Source: Candidatus Latescibacterota bacterium
GTDB lineage: Bacteria; Latescibacterota; UBA2968; UBA8231
Length of the DNA: 40,042 nucleotides
Reading direction: 5' to 3'
NCBI GenBank assembly: GCA_020852055.1
Contig: JADZBP010000316.1
Span: 1 to 40,042, forward strand
Part shown: positions 25,285-33,797 of the stretch, piece after piece
Numbering within the stretch: the first letter of the stretch is position 1
How the letters are laid out: each line of letters opens with the position of its first letter
Position numbers and translations under genes: made by a program
The notes under the pieces: generated by a model
Databases searched by the model: none
What the model saw: the letters and a program-made list of their open reading frames with translations, nothing else
Told to the model about the DNA's origin: nothing

Positions 25285-25413
25285 TCAGAGGCCCAGTTCC
25301 GCTTCGCTGAGCGGGGGCCGGAGCAGCGAGGGGGGTTGGCCGAACAGGGTGCGGCAGGCGGAGACCACCAGGCAGACGGCAGAGAGGATCAGGACCCAGT
25401 AGCGGGGTTTCAT
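25285..25413 (-). CDS. Small predicted lipoprotein, 42 residues
   Basis: MKPRYWVLILSAVCLVVSAC followed by RTLFGQPPSLLRPPLSEAELGL. The signal peptide ends in a perfect lipobox (VSAC), so the mature lipoprotein would have only about 23 residues. A very strong Shine-Dalgarno (AGGAGG, 25421-25426) is 7 nt upstream of the ATG, and a near-consensus sigma-54 promoter lies upstream at 25482-25497. It converges on the sigma-54 efflux operon and probably belongs to the same regulon. Function unknown; it could be a small envelope partner of the pump. Confidence 0.7.
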   Translation of the reverse strand: MKPRYWVLILSAVCLVVSACRTLFGQPPSLLRPPLSEAELGL

Positions 25414-25481
25414 CGGCGGGCCTCCTTTTGGTTGGGGTCAGGCGCCAGTACCACCTATCGGCACCCTCGGCCAAAAGGAAC

Positions 25482-25497
25482 AGCAAGCGTTGTGCCA
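25482..25497 (-). promoter_or_regulatory. Second sigma-54 promoter, for the small lipoprotein gene
   Basis: Minus strand TGGCACAACGCTTGCT (25497-25482) shares 14 of 16 bases with the promoter at 17814-17829 and keeps GG and GC at the right spacing. Start near 25471 gives a 58-nt leader. A partial activator half-site (ATGCAAC, 25571-25565 minus) lies about 70 bp upstream. Confidence 0.75.
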
Positions 25498-25508
25498 CTG
25501 CCCGGCGA

Positions 25509-26708
25509 TCAAGCCAGCGCGGCGTACACCGCCTTCATCACCCGCACCCGCGACATCTCCTCGGGTTGCATGGTGCGGGACGGGACCCCCGGCGCCGGCT
25601 GCACCAGGCCGGGCAGCAGGGTTTTGGTGTACCCGAACCCCAGGCGCCGGTCCGGATCGGCAAAACCGTACGAACCCCCGTACCCGCTGTGGCCAAAGGA
25701 CCGCAACCCCGGACCGCAGTAGAACTCCTGGTTCTCACGCCCCGTGCTGCGCGAGTACCCCAGCACCCGCGGGGTCTGCTGATCCTGCCAGACCAGGTTG
25801 ACGAAACGGTCGGGCAGGTCGGCCTGGCGGGAGAAGATCGCCTCCAGTTGGCCGGCGCGCAGCAACCTACACCCCTCCACCTCCCCCACCAGCGCCGCGT
25901 AGTGTTTGGCCAGCGCCCGCGCCGTGGCACTCACGTTGACCGCCGGCACCTGGGCCTGGCGCAGAACGGGCCGATTGAGCAGCACCGGCAGCGCTTCCTC
26001 GGCGGGCAGAATCGCGGCTGCCAGGGGGTCGGGGGACGGCGCTTCGGCGGCCGGCACCGGCGGGGTTTCAACCGGGGCATCGTACGGGGCGGCCATGCGG
26101 TGGTGCACCTCGGGCGGGGTGCCCAGAAACAACTCGTCGGTGATGCCCAGGGGACCGGCGATCTCCTCCCGGATCACCTGCCCCAGGCTGCGGCCGTCCA
26201 CCTGCCGCACCAGCCCTTCGAGGATCCAGCCGATGGTCAGTGCATGATAGTAGGAGGTGGTACCCGGCGCAAAGTGCGGCACCAGTCTGGCGGTCTCGGC
26301 GACCACCCGGTCCAGATCGCACCACAACTCGCTCTGGGTCAGGCCCGCCACCACCGGAGCCTGGGGGATGCCGGCCAGATGGTTCATGGCCTGGGCCACG
26401 GTGACCTGGTCCTTGCCGGCGGTGCCGAACTCGGGCCAGTAGGACGCCACCGGCCGGTCGTAGTCCACCAAGCCGCGCTGGGCCAGCAGATGCACCGCGC
26501 TGGCAATCACCCCCTTGGAGCAGCTGTAGATAGTGAAGAGGGTGTCGGGCGCCACCAGGTCGCCGACCCCGCGGCCCTTCACCCCGGCCACGGCATCGGC
26601 CGCCAGCTCGCCGTCGAGGTACACCGCCGCCTGCAGCCCTACCTCCTCCCCGGAAGCCACCAACTGGTCGAGCACCTGTTGCACCGCGTGCTGCAGATCC
26701 GCCATCAT
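25509..26708 (-). CDS. Serine hydrolase of the beta-lactamase/penicillin-binding family (EstB-like)
   Basis: 399 residues, no clear signal peptide, so cytoplasmic or non-classically located. Catalytic SxxK is S62-C-S-K65 (TIYSCSKG). The second motif region is SYYHALTIGWILEG, where the usual YxN is YHA, as in esterase-type members. The third motif is FGHSGYGGSYGF (HSG replacing KTG). Likely an esterase or D-aminopeptidase-like enzyme rather than a true beta-lactamase. Start 26708 (Met-Met) has GGGAG upstream and lies 8 nt after the lytic transglycosylase stop, so they are cotranscribed. Confidence 0.82.
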   Translation of the reverse strand: MMADLQHAVQQVLDQLVASGEEVGLQAAVYLDGELAADAVAGVKGRGVGDLVAPDTLFTIYSCSKGVIASAVHLLAQRGLVDYDRPVASYWPEFGTAGKDQVTVAQAMNHLAGIPQAPVVAGLTQSELWCDLDRVVAETARLVPHFAPGTTSYYHALTIGWILEGLVRQVDGRSLGQVIREEIAGPLGITDELFLGTPPEVHHRMAAPYDAPVETPPVPAAEAPSPDPLAAAILPAEEALPVLLNRPVLRQAQVPAVNVSATARALAKHYAALVGEVEGCRLLRAGQLEAIFSRQADLPDRFVNLVWQDQQTPRVLGYSRSTGRENQEFYCGPGLRSFGHSGYGGSYGFADPDRRLGFGYTKTLLPGLVQPAPGVPSRTMQPEEMSRVRVMKAVYAALA

Positions 26709-26716
26709 CCCGCTCC

Positions 26717-28036
26717 CTACTCGCGCCGGGTCTTCTCGACGATTTCCCCCTCGGGAGTCAGGCGCAGGGTCTCGCTGACCTTGCCCTCCGGGTTCTCGTA
26801 CCAGACGGTGTACCAGAAGGTGCCCTGGTGCGGATGACCCGGGGGCGCCAGCGAGGGCCCCCAGCGAACCGATTGCAGGGTGTCCTCGGCGCCCACCTGA
26901 AAGATGCTCTTGATCGCCGCGGTTTCCTCGGCAGGCAACTGCTGGGCCTCGACCGTGGTGAAGGCGTCCACCTCCTTGCGCATGCCCAGCAGGCGGTGCA
27001 CGAGCTGGTCCAGCATCGACTCCCCCGTCGCGGCGCTGGTGTCGCCCTCGGCCAACTGCGGCAGGAAACCGGCCGAAAGCATCGGCGCGCCGCCCTCGGC
27101 CACCGCTTCGGCCAGTGAGCCGGGACCGAAATACTGCTGGCGCTGGGAGATCAATTCGAGCACGGCGGTGAATTCGGCGTAGAAGTTGCGCGAGGCAAAA
27201 CCAAAAGCCGGCCCTTTGTAGCGGCGCACCAACTCGTCGATCTCCCGCGACCCCACCTCCTTTACCCCGCGCCCCACCCCGGCGGCGCCGTGGTTGTACG
27301 CGGTGATGGCCAGGGGCCAGGCGCCCAGCGCCCGATGGTTGCCCTTGAGGATCTGGGCCGCCGCCGCGGTGGCCTTGAACGGATCGCGGCGCTCGTCCAC
27401 CTTGCGGCCGATGCGCAGGAAGGGCCGGCCCGTGCCCTTCATGATCTGCCACAGACCCGCCGCCCCCACGTGGGAATAGGCCGCGGGGTTATAACCCGAC
27501 TCGATGAAAGGCAGCACCGCCAGGGAATCGGGCACCCCGTGGGAGCGCAAGATGCGGCGGATCTCATCGCCGTGCAGGTCCCACATCGCCAGGCCCTGGA
27601 TGAAGCGGTCGCGCTGGCCCACCTGCACCCGCAGGGTCTCGATGGCCCCTTTGTAGCAGTCCGGGTCCTGGCTCCGGCTATGGGCCAGCCATACCCGCCG
27701 TTCCTCGTCGCTGAGGCGGGCGGTATCGGCCGGATTGGCCGCCAGTTTTTCGAGGGCGCGCCGGTAGCGGGCGACAATGGCGTCCTGGGACTGCTGGCGC
27801 TGGCGGTTGGAACTGTGGCGATCCAGCCTCTCGACCCCGTAGACGATGCTCAGATCGGTGTTGTCGTGGATCAACACGTCGCGGGTGGTGTAGACCCCGA
27901 ATACCTGTTTCCAGAAATCGATGGCCCCGCGCAGTGCCGGTGGCCGCGGAAAGAGCGTGCTGTCCGCCTCGGCGGCCAGAGCCAGGGCCGGCAGCAACCA
28001 CAGGAGGGTTGCCGCCGTCAACCAGGTGCGTCTCAT
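26717..28036 (-). CDS. Membrane-associated/periplasmic lytic transglycosylase, MltD-like SLT domain
   Basis: 439 residues. Signal peptide MRRTWLTAATLLWLLPALALA. SLT domain at about 160-300 with catalytic Glu179 in PFIESGYNP, then SHVGAAGLWQIMKGTGR and ITAYNHG, both hallmark motifs. A C-terminal region of about 130 residues has no LysM repeats I can see. It cleaves peptidoglycan glycan strands in the periplasm. A TATATT -10 lies at 28079-28084 (minus). Confidence 0.88.
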   Translation of the reverse strand: MRRTWLTAATLLWLLPALALAAEADSTLFPRPPALRGAIDFWKQVFGVYTTRDVLIHDNTDLSIVYGVERLDRHSSNRQRQQSQDAIVARYRRALEKLAANPADTARLSDEERRVWLAHSRSQDPDCYKGAIETLRVQVGQRDRFIQGLAMWDLHGDEIRRILRSHGVPDSLAVLPFIESGYNPAAYSHVGAAGLWQIMKGTGRPFLRIGRKVDERRDPFKATAAAAQILKGNHRALGAWPLAITAYNHGAAGVGRGVKEVGSREIDELVRRYKGPAFGFASRNFYAEFTAVLELISQRQQYFGPGSLAEAVAEGGAPMLSAGFLPQLAEGDTSAATGESMLDQLVHRLLGMRKEVDAFTTVEAQQLPAEETAAIKSIFQVGAEDTLQSVRWGPSLAPPGHPHQGTFWYTVWYENPEGKVSETLRLTPEGEIVEKTRRE

Positions 28037-28078
28037 CGCTTCTCTCCCGTTATTGGGCTCAGATCCGACCTTCCCTCA

Positions 28079-28084
28079 AATATA
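28079..28084 (-). promoter_or_regulatory. TATATT -10 element of the lytic transglycosylase gene
   Basis: Minus-strand TTATATTTGAGG in the 64-nt gap between two genes; no good -35. Start near 28072. Confidence 0.4.
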
Positions 28085-28100
28085 AGCCGGTCGGGACCGC

Positions 28101-30014
28101 TCAGAAATTGAAAATCGTGTTGCCCTGCACCCCGGTGGCCCCGTCGATGAATACCCAGACCGAAGCGGTGAAGAACTCGCCCAGGGCCAGCCCGAGGAAC
28201 AGGGGGGTCAGGTTGCGGTAGGCCCGCACCCCCCCGTAGCGCAGCACCACCCCCTTGATGGCCCAGCCCAGAAAGATGGACAGCCAGGCGTAATAGGCGA
28301 TGGGATAGGTCATGGCGATGGGGAAACCCAGGGGGTGCAAGGGCCACCATACCAGGCGCTGGCGCAGGAAGAGCAGCAGCGCCATCAGGCCACCGCCCCC
28401 CAGGGTCACGGCCAGGCGCGGGGCGAAGCTGCGCTCGGGGTTGTTGTACACCGAGGCCAGGTAATCGAAGGGCCATTTGGGCAAGCCCTCGAAATACCAC
28501 CCGTGCAGGTTGATGCCCCCGTAGGTATAGGCCAGGGTCATGGTGAACCAGATCGAGCCGGCAGTGCCCACCAGCACCGCCAGCAACAGGGCCAGGGGCA
28601 GGCGCCGGTCGGCGCGGCCCTCCGCCGAACCCAGCTTGAGGGTGTGGACCACCGCGTTCATCATGCTGGCCGCCGTTTCGCCGATCCACACCGTGCTCAG
28701 GCCCAGGCCCGTCATATTCTGCAGGCCCAAAGTGCCCGGACCTATGCCCCGGGTGATGAAGGCCTGGGGCACCATCGGGGTCTGGCAACTGGGCAGACCG
28801 GCTTCGCAGACGATACGCGAGAGGCCCAGGTACACCCCCAGCGCACCGACCACCAGCAGCACCGCCACGTAGAGGTCCATACCCGTCAGGCAGAGCCAGG
28901 CCACCATGCCGGCCCCCCCGCCGAGAAAGCCCCAGACCGCGACCCGCGGGGAGAGCACCTCGCCCGGCGCCTCTTCCCCGCGCCTGGCCTTGTCCCACAG
29001 ACCCCGGAGATGGCCGCGGGCGGTCCACAACACAAAAACCACCAGCGCCACCATGGCCCCCGCTTCCTGGTGCAGCAGCAGGGGCGAGGCACTGCCCGAA
29101 CTCCAGATATCGCTCTCCCCCAGGTGCACCCCCAGGCGGGCGAAGACCCATTCCTCCATCACCCCCAGCACAAAGAAGAACCAGATGCTGAAAGAGACAT
29201 TCAGCGACATCAGGTAACAGAAACCCAGCACCGGAAAGCTGAAGCGCACCGGCACCCCCACCTGCCCGTTGAGCAGCGCGATGTACCCGTCGAGGCGCAG
29301 CGGCTGAAAGGCGGGCTGGTAGAAGTGGAGGGAATTCCAGGAGTGGACCAGCAGCGGGATGGCGAACCCCAGCCACAGGAGCCGGCTGCGCAGCAGGCGC
29401 CCCCATCCCGCTCCGGGGGCCTCGATATCCTCGATCATGGCCTGGGGCAGGCGGGTGAGAGGGTAGACCAGCCGCTCGTTTTCGACCCATTGCCCGCGCA
29501 GGAGCACCCCGCAACACAGGGTGGTCCAGTAGAACACCAGAATAAAGGCGATCCAGACCGCCAGGGGCCGCAGCCACGCCTCCCAGGGGATGGCCATGCC
29601 CCGCGGCAGCCCCTCGTAGAAGAGGCGCACCGCTTCGCGGTCCTGGGGCACCAGCCAGGCATGCAGGTTCGGCACGAAGAGCAGGTCCCAGTTGTTCTCC
29701 GGGGTGGCGTAGTAGAGGACCCCGCTCATCACCGGCAGCAGGCTGCCGGTCAGGCCGGTGACCACCACCACCGACCCGACCAGCATCATCACGTACACCG
29801 TGGCCAACTCCGCCCGGCTGAAACCCCGGCCCAGCCCTTTCAGCAGCGGCGAGACCCCCCCGACCAGCACAAAGAAGAAGAGCACCGCGATCAAGGGTAT
29901 GGCATTGCTGGCCAACTGGGATCCCTTGACCACCAGGAAACCCCAGGGGCAGATCAGGCTGATGGCCGCCACCAGCACGGTGCCGACCAGCAGGGCCCTC
30001 CAGGTTGTGCCCAC
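28101..30014 (-). CDS. Large polytopic membrane protein, DUF6785/DUF6784-like (OPT-related)
   Basis: 637 residues from the GTG at 30014, with about 14 hydrophobic helices. Segments such as SRAELATVYVMMLVGS, ENERLVYPLTRLPQAMIED and LSRIVCEAGLPSCQTP resemble DUF6785/DUF6784 proteins, which I recall as oligopeptide-transporter-like and frequent beside sugar-acid catabolic genes. The start lies 10 nt after the enolase stop; no strong Shine-Dalgarno, so the exact start is uncertain. Position after enolase-superfamily and aminotransferase genes suggests transport of their substrate. Confidence 0.7.
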   Translation of the reverse strand: MGTTWRALLVGTVLVAAISLICPWGFLVVKGSQLASNAIPLIAVLFFFVLVGGVSPLLKGLGRGFSRAELATVYVMMLVGSVVVVTGLTGSLLPVMSGVLYYATPENNWDLLFVPNLHAWLVPQDREAVRLFYEGLPRGMAIPWEAWLRPLAVWIAFILVFYWTTLCCGVLLRGQWVENERLVYPLTRLPQAMIEDIEAPGAGWGRLLRSRLLWLGFAIPLLVHSWNSLHFYQPAFQPLRLDGYIALLNGQVGVPVRFSFPVLGFCYLMSLNVSFSIWFFFVLGVMEEWVFARLGVHLGESDIWSSGSASPLLLHQEAGAMVALVVFVLWTARGHLRGLWDKARRGEEAPGEVLSPRVAVWGFLGGGAGMVAWLCLTGMDLYVAVLLVVGALGVYLGLSRIVCEAGLPSCQTPMVPQAFITRGIGPGTLGLQNMTGLGLSTVWIGETAASMMNAVVHTLKLGSAEGRADRRLPLALLLAVLVGTAGSIWFTMTLAYTYGGINLHGWYFEGLPKWPFDYLASVYNNPERSFAPRLAVTLGGGGLMALLLFLRQRLVWWPLHPLGFPIAMTYPIAYYAWLSIFLGWAIKGVVLRYGGVRAYRNLTPLFLGLALGEFFTASVWVFIDGATGVQGNTIFNF

Positions 30015-30024
30015 CCTCAGCCCG

Positions 30025-31239
30025 TCATTCCATGAACGCGCCTTCGCGCTGCACCCGTTCGAAGGTGCTGCTGAACTGCGGCGAAGCGTCGTCGGTCCAC
30101 ACCTCAGAGCGCAATCCGGGCAGGTTGCCTTCGACAAATCCGGTCAACCGGCTCACCGAGGGGATGGACGGGGCGTAGATCTTGCGCCCACCCGGCAGAT
30201 AGAGCACCCCCAGGTGCCGCGGCAGCACCGTGGCCGGAGCCGAAGCTAGGCGCGCCAGGATCGCCTCGTTCACCTCCACCCCCAGGCCCGGTTTCTCCGG
30301 CACCGGCGAGGAGCCCTCGGCAACCTCGATACGACCGCCGGTGACATCCTCGTCGTACTGGTCGTCGAGGTTGATGGAGTGGGAGATGTTGGGCAGCACC
30401 GCGCCCAGGTGCAGGGCCATGGCCTTGCACAGGGTGCCGCCGGTCATCTGGATCACGGTGGAGACATTGGCCAGGGCGCAGGCGAAGCCGAGGCGCAGGG
30501 ATCTGGCGATGCCCGTCTCCCCCACCATGTAGAGGTCAGCCACCCCGCCCAAGAGTTCGGGGCCACCGCCCAACTGGGGCACGTGCATCAGCAGCGGGAA
30601 GGAGGTCTTCTGGCGCAGCAGCCGCCACCCCTCCAGATCCTGCCAGAAGATGGGGTCCTCGATGAAACCCACCACCGGCGAGGGCTCGAGGGCGTGGATG
30701 ATGCGGTTGACCGCGGCCGGCGGCCGGTTGTGATTGAAGTCGTAGTGCATCCTGAAGCCTGGCGGGGCCACCTCCTCCACGGCGCGGTTCTGCGCCATGA
30801 CGTCGTGGTGCTCGCAGGTGTGCATCTTGAAGATCCGGTACCCCTCGGCGGCGGCCCGCTGCACCTCCTTGGCCAGGTCCTCGGGGGAGGCCGGCCGGGT
30901 CCAGGCCGCCACCGGCACCCGGTCGCGCAGCTTCTGCCCCATCAGCTTGTAGGCCGGCACCTCGAGGTGTTTGCCCATCACATCGTACAGGGCGCCCACC
31001 ACCCCGGTGGGCAGGTCGGCACCGATAAAATCAAAGGGCGAGTGGTCGACCAGCGAGGCCACGGTGCTCGGCGGCAGGGGGGCGTGCCCGCGGCAATCGC
31101 CGTACCCGGTGATGCCGTTGTCGGTTTTGACCCGGAAGATGGTCTGGGTGTCGATGCCGGCGAACCGGACCTTCTGGTCGGCGTTGCGCGCCGCCAGGCG
31201 GGGGTTGATGGGGATCGATTCGACGCTGAGGATCTTCAT
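30025..31239 (-). CDS. Enolase-superfamily dehydratase/racemase (mandelate racemase-like)
   Basis: 404 residues, usual length. N-terminal capping domain, then a barrel with predicted Mg ligands Asp167 (MHYDFNHN), Glu194 (GFIEDP) and Glu241 (VGETG). The catalytic KxK region reads K138-M-H140 (FKMHTCEHHD), which differs from classic mandelate racemase and is closer to sugar-acid dehydratases. Expected reaction is proton abstraction next to a carboxylate, probably dehydration of a sugar acid. It is 24 nt downstream of an aminotransferase gene and upstream of a transporter gene. Substrate not predictable. Confidence 0.85.
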   Translation of the reverse strand: MKILSVESIPINPRLAARNADQKVRFAGIDTQTIFRVKTDNGITGYGDCRGHAPLPPSTVASLVDHSPFDFIGADLPTGVVGALYDVMGKHLEVPAYKLMGQKLRDRVPVAAWTRPASPEDLAKEVQRAAAEGYRIFKMHTCEHHDVMAQNRAVEEVAPPGFRMHYDFNHNRPPAAVNRIIHALEPSPVVGFIEDPIFWQDLEGWRLLRQKTSFPLLMHVPQLGGGPELLGGVADLYMVGETGIARSLRLGFACALANVSTVIQMTGGTLCKAMALHLGAVLPNISHSINLDDQYDEDVTGGRIEVAEGSSPVPEKPGLGVEVNEAILARLASAPATVLPRHLGVLYLPGGRKIYAPSIPSVSRLTGFVEGNLPGLRSEVWTDDASPQFSSTFERVQREGAFME

Positions 31240-31263
31240 GTCAGGCTCCTTGTGAGTGGCAGC

Positions 31264-32607
31264 TCAGCTGACCATACGGCGGAACAGGTCCTCCTGGGGC
31301 GGGCATTCGAGCAACTCGTCGAGCCGGTCCCGCTCCAGGCCTTCCTTGATGAGGGCAAAACTCTCGCGCACGGCCGCCTCGGTGCGGTCCAGGGCCTCCT
31401 GGCCGTGGGCGCAGTTGAAGAAGAATCCCGGGGGCAGGATCACCCCGCGGCGGGCGTTTTCCTGGATGAAGAGGGTATGCACCTTGCGCAGGGTGTCGGC
31501 GTCGAGGCCGCGGAACCGGATACCCGGGTGGGCCGCCACCCCGGCACAGCCCGCGTCCAGGCCCGCCGCCTGGGCGGCCCGGTTGATGCGCTGGGCAAAG
31601 TCGGCGCCCAGCCGTTCGAAATAGGCGGGGGCATGCCGCCGCTCCAGCTCCCGCAGGGTGGCCAGGGCCGCGGCGATGCCGATATTGTCGTCCCAGTAGG
31701 CGCTGGAGATGAACATGCGCGCCGCCGGCTCCATGAACTCGCGCCGGCCCACCACCGCCGCCATCGGGTAACCGTTGGAGATGGCCTTGGCAAAGACCGA
31801 GAGGTCGGGCACCACCCCGGTGTATTCCTGCACCCCGCCCAGGGCGATGCGGAAACCGGAGGACACCTCGTCGAAGATCAGCACCACCCCGTGGCGGGTG
31901 GCCAGCTCCCGCACCCCCTCGAGGAAGCCGGGGGGCGGCAGTTCACTGCGCATGGGCTCCATGATGATGGCCGCCACCTGCCCGGCGTTCTTCTTGAGCA
32001 GATCCTCGAGCAGGGTCAGGTCCCCGTACTTGAAGGGCAGGGCCGTGCCCTCGAGGCAGCGCGGCACCCCGATGGGCTCGATGCCCGGCAACAGGTGGTC
32101 GTGCAACTGCTCGCCCCCCAGGTTGGCCGCCAGGTACCAGTCGTGCCAGCCGTGGTAGCCACAGAAGAGCACCTTGTCGCGGCCCGTGACCCCGCGGGCG
32201 ATACGCACCGCCACGGCACAACCCTCCCCCCCGCCCTTGGCGTAGCGCACCATCTCGGCCGAGGGGATGAGTCGCACCAGTTCCTCGGCCAGTTCCACCG
32301 ACTGCTCCTGCACCAGGGTGTAGATGGAGCCGCGGCTGATCTGCTCGCGCACCGCCTCGTCGACCACCTCGTCGGCATAGCCGAGGATGATCGGGCCCAC
32401 CCCGCTCATCCAGTCCACGTATTCGTTGCCGTCCACGTCCCAGATATGGCAGCCCTTGGCGCGGGCCGCGTAGATGGGACTGACACCCAGCGCGGCGCGG
32501 GTGGGCCGGCGGCTGAGCAATTGGGTGACGCCGGGGATCAGTTGCCTGGCCCTTTCGAGGATCTCGAGGGAGCGTTTGACGGAATGAGTGGTGCCGGTGC
32601 CCTGCAT
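31264..32607 (-). CDS. PLP-dependent class-III aminotransferase (glutamate-1-semialdehyde aminomutase-like)
   Basis: 447 residues. PLP Lys274 in FAKAISNGYPMAAVVG, cofactor-binding Asp246 in IFDEVSSGFR, and GGGEG near residue 125 for phosphate binding. WDVDGNEYVDW near the N-terminus is typical of the family. Haem-synthesis GSA aminomutase is unlikely because the surrounding genes are catabolic; many paralogs in this group act on amino sugars or amino acids. GGAGA lies before the ATG. Cytoplasmic. Confidence 0.85.
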   Translation of the reverse strand: MQGTGTTHSVKRSLEILERARQLIPGVTQLLSRRPTRAALGVSPIYAARAKGCHIWDVDGNEYVDWMSGVGPIILGYADEVVDEAVREQISRGSIYTLVQEQSVELAEELVRLIPSAEMVRYAKGGGEGCAVAVRIARGVTGRDKVLFCGYHGWHDWYLAANLGGEQLHDHLLPGIEPIGVPRCLEGTALPFKYGDLTLLEDLLKKNAGQVAAIIMEPMRSELPPPGFLEGVRELATRHGVVLIFDEVSSGFRIALGGVQEYTGVVPDLSVFAKAISNGYPMAAVVGRREFMEPAARMFISSAYWDDNIGIAAALATLRELERRHAPAYFERLGADFAQRINRAAQAAGLDAGCAGVAAHPGIRFRGLDADTLRKVHTLFIQENARRGVILPPGFFFNCAHGQEALDRTEAAVRESFALIKEGLERDRLDELLECPPQEDLFRRMVS

Positions 32608-32631
32608 GTGCTCGGTCTCCGGTTTCCGGGT

Positions 32632-33012
32632 TCAGTCCAGCACCTCGCCGAACCACATGGGCGCCTGGTCGGTGGGTGAGCCATTGTAGTTGATGGTGAT
32701 CTCCTGCCCCGAGTCGATGGGCCACAGGGCCACAAAATCGATGAGGGTCTCGGCGAGGCGTTTGACGTAGGTGGCGTTGGGCTGGTACGAATGATTATAC
32801 AGGGAGCCGTACCCCAGGGCCAGGGCTGCGTGCTGGGAATCCGCGCCCCAACTGAAGCAGTAGTTGAGCAGCACGGTCTGCTCGACCTGCCGCCATTGCT
32901 CGGCCGGGATCACCAGCACGGGGACCTGCTCGATGAGTTCCCCCGCGGCGAAATGGCGCCGGGCAAACACCCCCCGCCCGCGGCCCTTGCTCGGCCCGCC
33001 CCGGATCATCAC
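32632..33012 (-). CDS. Small SET-domain protein (putative lysine methyltransferase)
   Basis: 126 residues. GRGVFARRHFAAGELIEQVP begins the SET fold; YNHSYQPNA is the NHS.PN motif and GQEITINYNG is the second SET motif, so AdoMet and catalytic Tyr positions are kept. No post-SET Cys cluster. Short compared with most SET proteins. It lies 9 nt downstream of a GGDEF gene and 24 nt upstream of the aminotransferase. A second, different SET gene lies at 35997-36578. Confidence 0.85.
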   Translation of the reverse strand: MMIRGGPSKGRGRGVFARRHFAAGELIEQVPVLVIPAEQWRQVEQTVLLNYCFSWGADSQHAALALGYGSLYNHSYQPNATYVKRLAETLIDFVALWPIDSGQEITINYNGSPTDQAPMWFGEVLD

Positions 33013-33021
33013 CCCACCCGT

Positions 33022-33657
33022 TCAGAGCGCCACATCCACCACCGCCTCTTCGATGCGGTTCCCCCCTGTCTTCTTGGCCCGGTACAGCGCCCCGTTGAGC
33101 AGCTGGTAGACCTTCTCGGCGGCACTGCGGGGCTCGCTGATGATATTGCTGTCCACCGAGGTGATGCCAAAACTGGCGGTGATCCGGACCTCGGTGTCGG
33201 CGCAGGCAAAGGCGTGGGCGGCGACCTCCAGCCGCAACCCTTCGGCCCGGTTCCGCACCTGCGCCAGGTCGGCCGGGTAGAGCACCACCGCGTAGTGGGA
33301 CCCGTCCAGATGTCCCAGCCGTTCCTCCCCCTTGAGCGCCGAGCGCAGAAACTCGGCCAGACCGCGCAGGACCTGGTCGCCCGCGTCGCGGCCTTTGGTT
33401 TCGTTGATGGGTCCCAGATTGTCGCCCGAAAGCAGCATGAAACCGATGGCCTCGCCCTGGGTGCGGGCGTGCTGGATATCCTGAGGAGCGAGGGCCCGCA
33501 TAAAGGAGATCTTGTTGGGCAGACCCGTGAGGCTGTCCGTGCCGGCCAACTGGGCCCAGCGCTGGTTCATCAGGCGCAGGCGCTCGGCTTCCTGCCGCAG
33601 TTGCTGGACCTCGGCCTCGAGTTCCTGCACGCGTTGCTTCAACTGGATCGGATCCAT
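33022..33657 (-). CDS. Degenerate GGDEF-domain protein, probably not a diguanylate cyclase
   Basis: 211 residues: an N-terminal coiled coil (about 4-38) then a GGDEF fold (TDSLTGLPNK, GDQVLRGLAEFL, ASFGITSV). The active-site motif reads DGSHY (118-122) in place of GGDEF, losing the catalytic acidic pair, so c-di-GMP synthesis is unlikely. It may bind nucleotide or act by protein contact. ATG at 33657 with GGAGGGAAC upstream. Head of the minus-strand operon. Confidence 0.82.
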   Translation of the reverse strand: MDPIQLKQRVQELEAEVQQLRQEAERLRLMNQRWAQLAGTDSLTGLPNKISFMRALAPQDIQHARTQGEAIGFMLLSGDNLGPINETKGRDAGDQVLRGLAEFLRSALKGEERLGHLDGSHYAVVLYPADLAQVRNRAEGLRLEVAAHAFACADTEVRITASFGITSVDSNIISEPRSAAEKVYQLLNGALYRAKKTGGNRIEEAVVDVAL

Positions 33658-33780
33658 GGTGGTCTGGTTCCCTCCCGAGTCCGGCCCCGTGCCGGCGGCG
33701 GTTGATGCGCCCCCGCCACGCCACCGGCGTCCGAATGGGGGTGGCGCCAGGGCGCACAGGTGCGGTTTTCCTGTTGGCAT

Positions 33781-33791
33781 GCTAATTTAGC
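33781..33791. promoter_or_regulatory. GCTAATTTAGC palindrome, candidate shared -10 region
   Basis: In the divergent gap between the GGDEF and DUF5916 genes. On the plus strand TAATTT ends only 9 nt before the ATG at 33798, implying a leaderless or very short-leader message. The sequence is symmetrical, so a minus-strand -10 (TAAATT) is possible too. Confidence 0.35.
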
Positions 33792-33797
33792 TACCTT

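Noticed and set aside
25158..25413. Reading through the TGA of the small lipoprotein gene as a third selenoprotein; its hairpin loop is also 17 nt downstream
   Set aside because: The loop is AAT without G at its start, the stem is a perfect palindrome between convergent genes and better explained as a terminator, no Cys-type family supports it, and the extension would overlap the opposite gene. The coincidence in spacing is a caution that hairpins are common in GC-rich DNA.
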